Source: JAGNZR01 sp051656905
GTDB taxonomy: Bacteria; Fusobacteriota; Fusobacteriia; Fusobacteriales; Fusobacteriaceae
Direction: 5' to 3'
NCBI GenBank assembly: GCA_051656905.1
Contig: JBOFJQ010000015.1
Coordinates: 62,001 to 126,000, forward strand
Length of the DNA: 64,000 nucleotides
In this document: positions 60,488 to 64,000 of the stretch, one piece after another
Layout: every line of letters starts with the position of its first letter
Position numbering within the stretch: position 1 is the stretch's first letter
Notes under the pieces: generated by a model
What the model was told of the DNA's origin: nothing
The model's database searches: none
The model's input: only the letters and a program-made list of their open reading frames with translations
Made by a program: the position numbers and the translations under genes

Positions 60488-61129
60488 TTGACAAAGTCAG
60501 ATTTTCTTAAATTAATAGCACAGAAAGCTTATGATGTATTATATGGTGCTAAATTAAATTTTTCAACATATGAAATAGTAGTAAAAGTTCCTGGGTTTTT
60601 AAATGTTATTTCACTAAGTGTCGGAATCTTTTCATTAGTTATAGACTATTTTTCTAACAAAATACTTTCAGCTATTGTTTTGATATTAGCAATCATTTCT
60701 TTATATATTTCAAAATATGAAGAAGAAATTAATTCTTATCAAGAAACAGGGGAAAAATTAACTATTATTCAGAATAATTTAAAAAAGTTATATAGTGAAG
60801 TTAAATCTAAAGCTGATAATGAAAGATTTAAAGATTCTGAAGAAATGAAAGAATATAATAAACTAGACTCTGAATTTTTACTAATAAAGCAAAAAAAGCA
60901 AATAGTATTTAGTGGTTGGAGAGCTCATGTTATGATTTTTGGACAGCATCAAATTGACTGGATTGATGAACAGTTAAAATTTAAATTTTGGAAAGATAAG
61001 ATACCCGCAACTTTTAAATTATTTATGTGGATGTCTATAGTAGTAATTATAGTAATAATTACTACTATAATTTTTTCTGATTCTAAAAGTTCAGAGCAAT
61101 GTTTAATGTTGTTTATAAATAATTTATAA
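60488..61129 (+). CDS. SLATT-like membrane effector candidate
   Basis: 213 residues. Start taken at TTG 60488, behind GGGAGG; an ATG at 60452 lies inside the CD-NTase gene. Two membrane helices (about 34-53 and 57-75) are followed by KYEEEINSYQETGEKLTIIQ and a charged helical region, then a third hydrophobic segment (about 176-197). The helical arrangement matches SLATT domains, predicted pore-forming effectors paired with SMODS or SLOG proteins. It probably disrupts the membrane when triggered by the CD-NTase product; this is inference. Confidence 0.68.
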   Translation: MTKSDFLKLIAQKAYDVLYGAKLNFSTYEIVVKVPGFLNVISLSVGIFSLVIDYFSNKILSAIVLILAIISLYISKYEEEINSYQETGEKLTIIQNNLKKLYSEVKSKADNERFKDSEEMKEYNKLDSEFLLIKQKKQIVFSGWRAHVMIFGQHQIDWIDEQLKFKFWKDKIPATFKLFMWMSIVVIIVIITTIIFSDSKSSEQCLMLFINNL

Positions 61130-61166
61130 AGTAGATAATAGAAATATAGAGTCTTTGGAGGAATTT

Positions 61167-62237
61167 GTGTTTGATAATATAATAGATAAGATAAAAAAAG
61201 TTGGCGGAGAAGAAAAATATTGGCTTTTTAGAGCTGGAACAAAAGCAAAATATTTTGACAATTTTTTTTATAGTAGAAAAATAGGATTAGCTTGGGATAA
61301 AATAGATGATATATCACAAACTTCGAGTCTTTTAACTCTTACAAATGAAGTTAAAAGGTTATATCCAGAAGAAAAAAGGCCAGGGAATATATATAATAAA
61401 ATTTATTCTTTTATTCACGAAATGAAAAATGGAGATTTTATTGTAATGCCTGATACAGAAAAGAAAAGAATAGCTATAGGAAGACTAATAGATGATAATG
61501 TTGAAATAAAAAAAATAGAAGAACAATTATCTCTTATGCCTATTAAAAGTCAGGAGAATTATGATGAAGAGGAAAAAACAGATCCTGGTGTTATAAATAA
61601 ATATAGGAACATAGAGTGGATTAAAGTAATGATAAAAGAAGAACTAACAGCAGAATTAGAATTATTTTTATTTGCACCTCATAGTATATCTGAATTATCT
61701 AAAAGTGCTCAATATGAAATAAACAAATTAATATATGACTGTTTTATAAATCAAGATAATATATACTTGAAATATAAAGTTGATACAAGAACAGATATAT
61801 TAGCGGATGATATATTGATGTTTTATAAATTGATTGACTATAGCGAGAAATTATCTAATATATTAGAAGAAGAACCTAGAAAGATAAAAACAAAAATAAA
61901 TGTAGCGTCACCAGGAGATATTGTTGCAATTGGTGGAGTATCTATTGGTTTGATATTAGCTTTAGGATATGTATTCAATGGCGGAAAAATTTCAATAAAA
62001 ATTGGAGAAAAATTTAATTTTAATGCAGAAGGAGGAACACCTCTACAAGAATTTTTTAGTAATAGGCATAAAAATAAAATGGAAAAAATGAAATTCCAAG
62101 CAAGATTAGAAGAGTTGGAAGAGTTAGAAAGAAAATTTAAGAATGAAATAACTCATGAAGATATAAAAAAAATGGAAAAAAGCTTAGAATTAAAAACACC
62201 TAAAATAATAGAAGAACAAAAAGAAAAGGAAGATTAA
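61167..62237 (+). CDS. PUA/EVE-like N-terminal domain protein with one membrane segment
   Basis: 356 residues. Start at GTG 61167, five bases after GGAGG; a TTG at 61155 overlaps that site. Residues about 15-110 (EEKYWLFRAGTKAKYFDNFF, IGLAWDKIDDIS, KNGDFIVMPD) resemble the EVE/PUA-like N-terminal domain seen on some restriction endonucleases. A segment NIEWIKVMIKEELTAELELF follows. One membrane helix is near 258-280 (DIVAIGGVSIGLILALGYVF). The tail is a charged coiled coil. It ends the CD-NTase operon. Role unknown; sensor or second effector are options. Confidence 0.65.
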   Translation: MFDNIIDKIKKVGGEEKYWLFRAGTKAKYFDNFFYSRKIGLAWDKIDDISQTSSLLTLTNEVKRLYPEEKRPGNIYNKIYSFIHEMKNGDFIVMPDTEKKRIAIGRLIDDNVEIKKIEEQLSLMPIKSQENYDEEEKTDPGVINKYRNIEWIKVMIKEELTAELELFLFAPHSISELSKSAQYEINKLIYDCFINQDNIYLKYKVDTRTDILADDILMFYKLIDYSEKLSNILEEEPRKIKTKINVASPGDIVAIGGVSIGLILALGYVFNGGKISIKIGEKFNFNAEGGTPLQEFFSNRHKNKMEKMKFQARLEELEELERKFKNEITHEDIKKMEKSLELKTPKIIEEQKEKED

Positions 62238-62440
62238 ACTCTTCCTATTTTTATTTCAAGATTATTTATTTTATTATCATTAATTCTTATGAAATTAAAA
62301 ATCACTATAAGAGAAGATAAACCCTTTATAACATCTTGCCAAATAACAGATATGTTAAGATTATTAAAAGGAATATAATATATTAAAGAAAAGCAAAGAA
62401 AAACAAAACTAAATATAGAAAAATATATGGTAATTTTCAT
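62234..62440 (-). CDS. Small membrane protein with own promoter, convergent to the CD-NTase operon
   Basis: 68 residues with two hydrophobic segments (about 3-22 and 32-48) and a polar tail. AAAGGAGGA precedes the ATG and a TTGACT-17-TATAAT promoter lies at 62506-62478 on the minus strand. Its last codons overlap the stop of the PUA-TM gene by 4 bp. No family recognised; size and topology would fit a small toxin, holin-like or regulatory peptide. Confidence 0.65.
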   Translation of the reverse strand: MKITIYFSIFSFVFLCFSLIYYIPFNNLNISVIWQDVIKGLSSLIVIFNFIRINDNKINNLEIKIGRV

Positions 62441-62477
62441 TAAGCATTTCCTCCTTTTTTTATTATATTAATGACAA

Positions 62478-62506
62478 ATTATAGCTTTATATCTTGATTA
62501 AGTCAA
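62478..62506 (-). promoter_or_regulatory. Promoter of the 68-residue membrane protein
   Basis: On the minus strand TTGACT (62506-62501), a 17-nt spacer and TATAAT (62483-62478). Confidence 0.75.
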
Positions 62507-62555
62507 TTATAAAAAAAGAATGTCAAGATATTTTTGTAAGTAATAAAAAAAATAT

Positions 62556-62583
62556 TTGATGTTTTATATACTTATGTTATACA
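62556..62583 (+). promoter_or_regulatory. Possible promoter of the 51-residue protein
   Basis: TTGATG (62556-62561), a 16-nt spacer and TATACA (62578-62583), ahead of the 62620 gene. Confidence 0.45.
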
Positions 62584-62619
62584 ATATGTTTGATATGAAA
62601 ATTTGGGGGGTAAAATTAA

Positions 62620-62775
62620 ATGCAAACATTTCCAAAAGAAATAGAAAATATTTTAAATGACATAGGGAACTCATTAGTTAGCGAAAAAAAAGTTTCAATC
62701 AAAATTGAAAAAGAATTAAATGGAAATTTTTTTGTAACAATAGCACCAACAAAAATGGTTAGTTTAAACAAATAA
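62620..62775 (+). CDS. 51-residue hypothetical protein
   Basis: Reads MQTFPKEIENILNDIGNSLV, then SEKKVSIKIEKELNGNFFVT and a short tail. GGGGGG is 9 bp upstream. No known family; a compact alpha-beta protein. It stands alone between two convergent or co-oriented units. Confidence 0.55.
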   Translation: MQTFPKEIENILNDIGNSLVSEKKVSIKIEKELNGNFFVTIAPTKMVSLNK

Positions 62776-62875
62776 TTAAAATTAATAAAAAATAATGTTT
62801 GATTTTTTTAAAATAAAATGTTTATATATATACAGGAATAAAGAAAAAAGAAGTTAGAATAAATTGAGTAGTACC

Positions 62876-62890
62876 AAATGGACACCATTT
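62876..62890 (+). other. Small hairpin in the gap before the KilA-C-like gene
   Basis: AAATGG-ACA-CCATTT. The stretch 62776-62954 is otherwise AT-rich and unassigned; a replication origin for the Rep that follows could lie here, but nothing proves it. Confidence 0.3.
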
Positions 62891-62954
62891 ATTCAGAATG
62901 ATTTATTTTTTCTAAATTGAATAGAACTTTGGAATAAGAGGATGTAGCAAATGT

Positions 62955-62999
62955 CACCCTTATCTAGTCATAAAAGATTAGATAAGGGTGTTTTTTTTT
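62955..62999 (+). terminator. Rho-independent terminator
   Basis: A 12-bp perfect stem CACCCTTATCTA / TAGATAAGGGTG with a 12-nt loop and T9. It lies 19 bp before the start of the next gene, so it may also attenuate that gene. Confidence 0.9.
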
Positions 63000-63017
63000 G
63001 TTGTCAAAGGAGAAAAA

Positions 63018-63293
63018 ATGCTAATTAGTTACAAAGATAAGTTATACAGTTCTAGCTATTTAGCAACAAAGCTAGGTCTTAAAAGTGTAAGAGAATTAAA
63101 TAAAATATTAGAGGCTAAAGGTATTCAAAAAAAAGATAATGTAAGAAATGTATGGAGATTTACAGGTGATTTAGTTAACAAAGGTTACGAAAGTTTTGAA
63201 GCTAAAAAATTGCCAAATCAAAAAGAAATTTATGTTAGAAAGTTTACCTGGGATGGAATTATAAAAATAAGACAACTTTTAGAAACAAAATAA
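63018..63293 (+). CDS. KilA-C-like small phage protein
   Basis: 91 residues (start ATG 63018, AAAGGAG before it). YSSSYLATKLGLKSVRELNKILEAKGIQ and KGYESFEAKK... FTWDGIIKIRQLL resemble the C-terminal (KilAC) domain of phage antirepressors. The N-terminal Ant/Bro part is missing. It may act as a regulator of the element. Confidence 0.65.
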   Translation: MLISYKDKLYSSSYLATKLGLKSVRELNKILEAKGIQKKDNVRNVWRFTGDLVNKGYESFEAKKLPNQKEIYVRKFTWDGIIKIRQLLETK

Positions 63294-63360
63294 AAATTAG
63301 GTATGAACTGACAAGTTTGGGATAGGGGACGGCAATTAATGGAAAACTGGGGTGAAATGA

Positions 63361-64000
63361 GTGCGTGTAGATAAAAGTAGACTAAACAAAATAGGAATTG
63401 ATAGAGTTGTTATTAACAATTTTACAATTTCTAATTTTAAGGATCTAGAAAAGAAAATTATAAATACAAACTTAGACTACATAGAAAAGTTAGAAAAAAA
63501 GCACCAACTATTTCACCTCAATTATTCCATAAACTTAAAGGCAGAGAAAATATATACAGTAGCTAGTTTAGAGTTTAATCCAAATAAAATTAGAGATAAA
63601 CATAATATATATAATTCGGATCCAAAAGAATTTATGGAACAGTTAAATAAAATAATTCAGGTCCTGGAAAGGGAAGGGATCCTTTTAGATATAACAGAAG
63701 CTAAAATAAAAGAAATTGAGATAAATACAACAATTAATACTAAATTTAGGGAATTAGAAGAGGTAATGTTGCTTATTGGAAGAGCAAACTATCGAAATGC
63801 TTTAGGAATGTATAGTTTTAATAGCAGGGACATTCCCAGGGAAATTAAAACTGAAAGAAGCTTATACCTAAATTCTAAATTGGATATAAAAAAAGAAAAG
63901 ACAGGAAAAATAATTAAATTTTATGATAAAAGCTTTGAAATGCTAAGAAATCAAAATTTGATGATAGATGAAGAGTTAACGAGAGTGGAAGTTTTACTAG
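63361..64000 (+). CDS. Replication initiation-like protein (gene II/X type), 3' end outside window
   Basis: At least 213 residues, open to the window edge. GTG start at 63361, directly after an in-frame TGA, with GGGGTGA upstream. The segment EINTTINTKFRELEEVMLL, then GKIIKFYDKSFEMLRNQNL and EELTRVEVLL, resembles the phage/plasmid replication proteins of the gene II/X (CRI) family, which nick DNA for rolling-circle replication. The catalytic Tyr cannot be assigned. Uncertain. Confidence 0.5.
   Translation, partial: MRVDKSRLNKIGIDRVVINNFTISNFKDLEKKIINTNLDYIEKLEKKHQLFHLNYSINLKAEKIYTVASLEFNPNKIRDKHNIYNSDPKEFMEQLNKIIQVLEREGILLDITEAKIKEIEINTTINTKFRELEEVMLLIGRANYRNALGMYSFNSRDIPREIKTERSLYLNSKLDIKKEKTGKIIKFYDKSFEMLRNQNLMIDEELTRVEVLL

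Overview
The window is very AT-rich, densely coded and bacterial. Its gene content points to a fermentative anaerobe of the Fusobacteriota (Fusobacterium/Cetobacterium-like). It carries methionine gamma-lyase, a four-subunit 2-oxoacid:ferredoxin oxidoreductase, leucine dehydrogenase with phosphotransbutyrylase and butyrate kinase, a decarboxylase-arginase fusion, and SAM and lysine riboswitches. The genus is an inference from gene content; no rRNA gene is present.

Positions 1-50,630 are ordinary chromosome. In order: a GAF-SpoIIE phosphatase and a BMP-type nucleoside ABC transporter (ATPase and two permeases); HIT protein, RpiB, SlyD-like isomerase and DJ-1 protein on the minus strand; the polyamine fusion enzyme; a YoaK-like protein facing a MATE exporter; a housekeeping run pnp-rimO-pgsA-yggT-rsmH-ftsL-like-rlmD; tehA-like, yaaA, hemolysin III and a secreted Lys/Asp-rich protein; metNIQ behind a SAM-I riboswitch; a Gfo/Idh oxidoreductase; the biotin operon bioDAFGCB plus an SSS-family transporter behind a probable BirA-controlled promoter; methionine gamma-lyase; murQ-murP-ybaK; an AGCS-family transporter behind a lysine riboswitch; leucine dehydrogenase-ptb-buk; an FAD protein, HU, the vor-type oxidoreductase operon with a P-loop ATPase, and an AlaX-like protein. 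Leucine dehydrogenase, the Vor enzyme, Ptb and Buk together could ferment branched-chain amino acids to acids with ATP formation.

From about 50,657 to the right edge lies an integrated mobile element whose far end is not in the window. Its left side is a broken 5' half of a tRNA-Leu(CAA) gene that still has its promoter. This is followed by a spacer with a 12-bp direct repeat, a complete tRNA-Leu(CAA), a tyrosine integrase 3 bp away, and a tightly packed minus-strand module (excisionase-like, a partition/replication-like protein, ParA, DUF2786, HTH replication-like protein, small ORFs). A divergent control region follows at about 57.0 kb, with a Cro-like and a C-repressor-like gene. The plus-strand cargo then holds a 55-aa protein sharing a beta-motif with the repressor, two membrane proteins, a CD-NTase, a SLATT-like membrane protein and a PUA/EVE-like protein with one membrane segment. 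The right end has a KilA-C-like protein and the start of a probable gene II/X-type Rep. No capsid or tail gene is seen, so the element could be a phage satellite, a plasmid-like integrative element or part of a prophage.

The most interesting system is the CD-NTase / SLATT-like / PUA-TM trio (59.6-62.2 kb), a candidate CBASS-like anti-phage operon with an unusual third component, riding in the element downstream of its repressor. Other points of interest are the shared motif in the repressor and the 55-aa protein, the element-borne replacement tRNA-Leu, the lysine-riboswitch control of an 'alanine/glycine' symporter, and the decarboxylase-arginase fusion.
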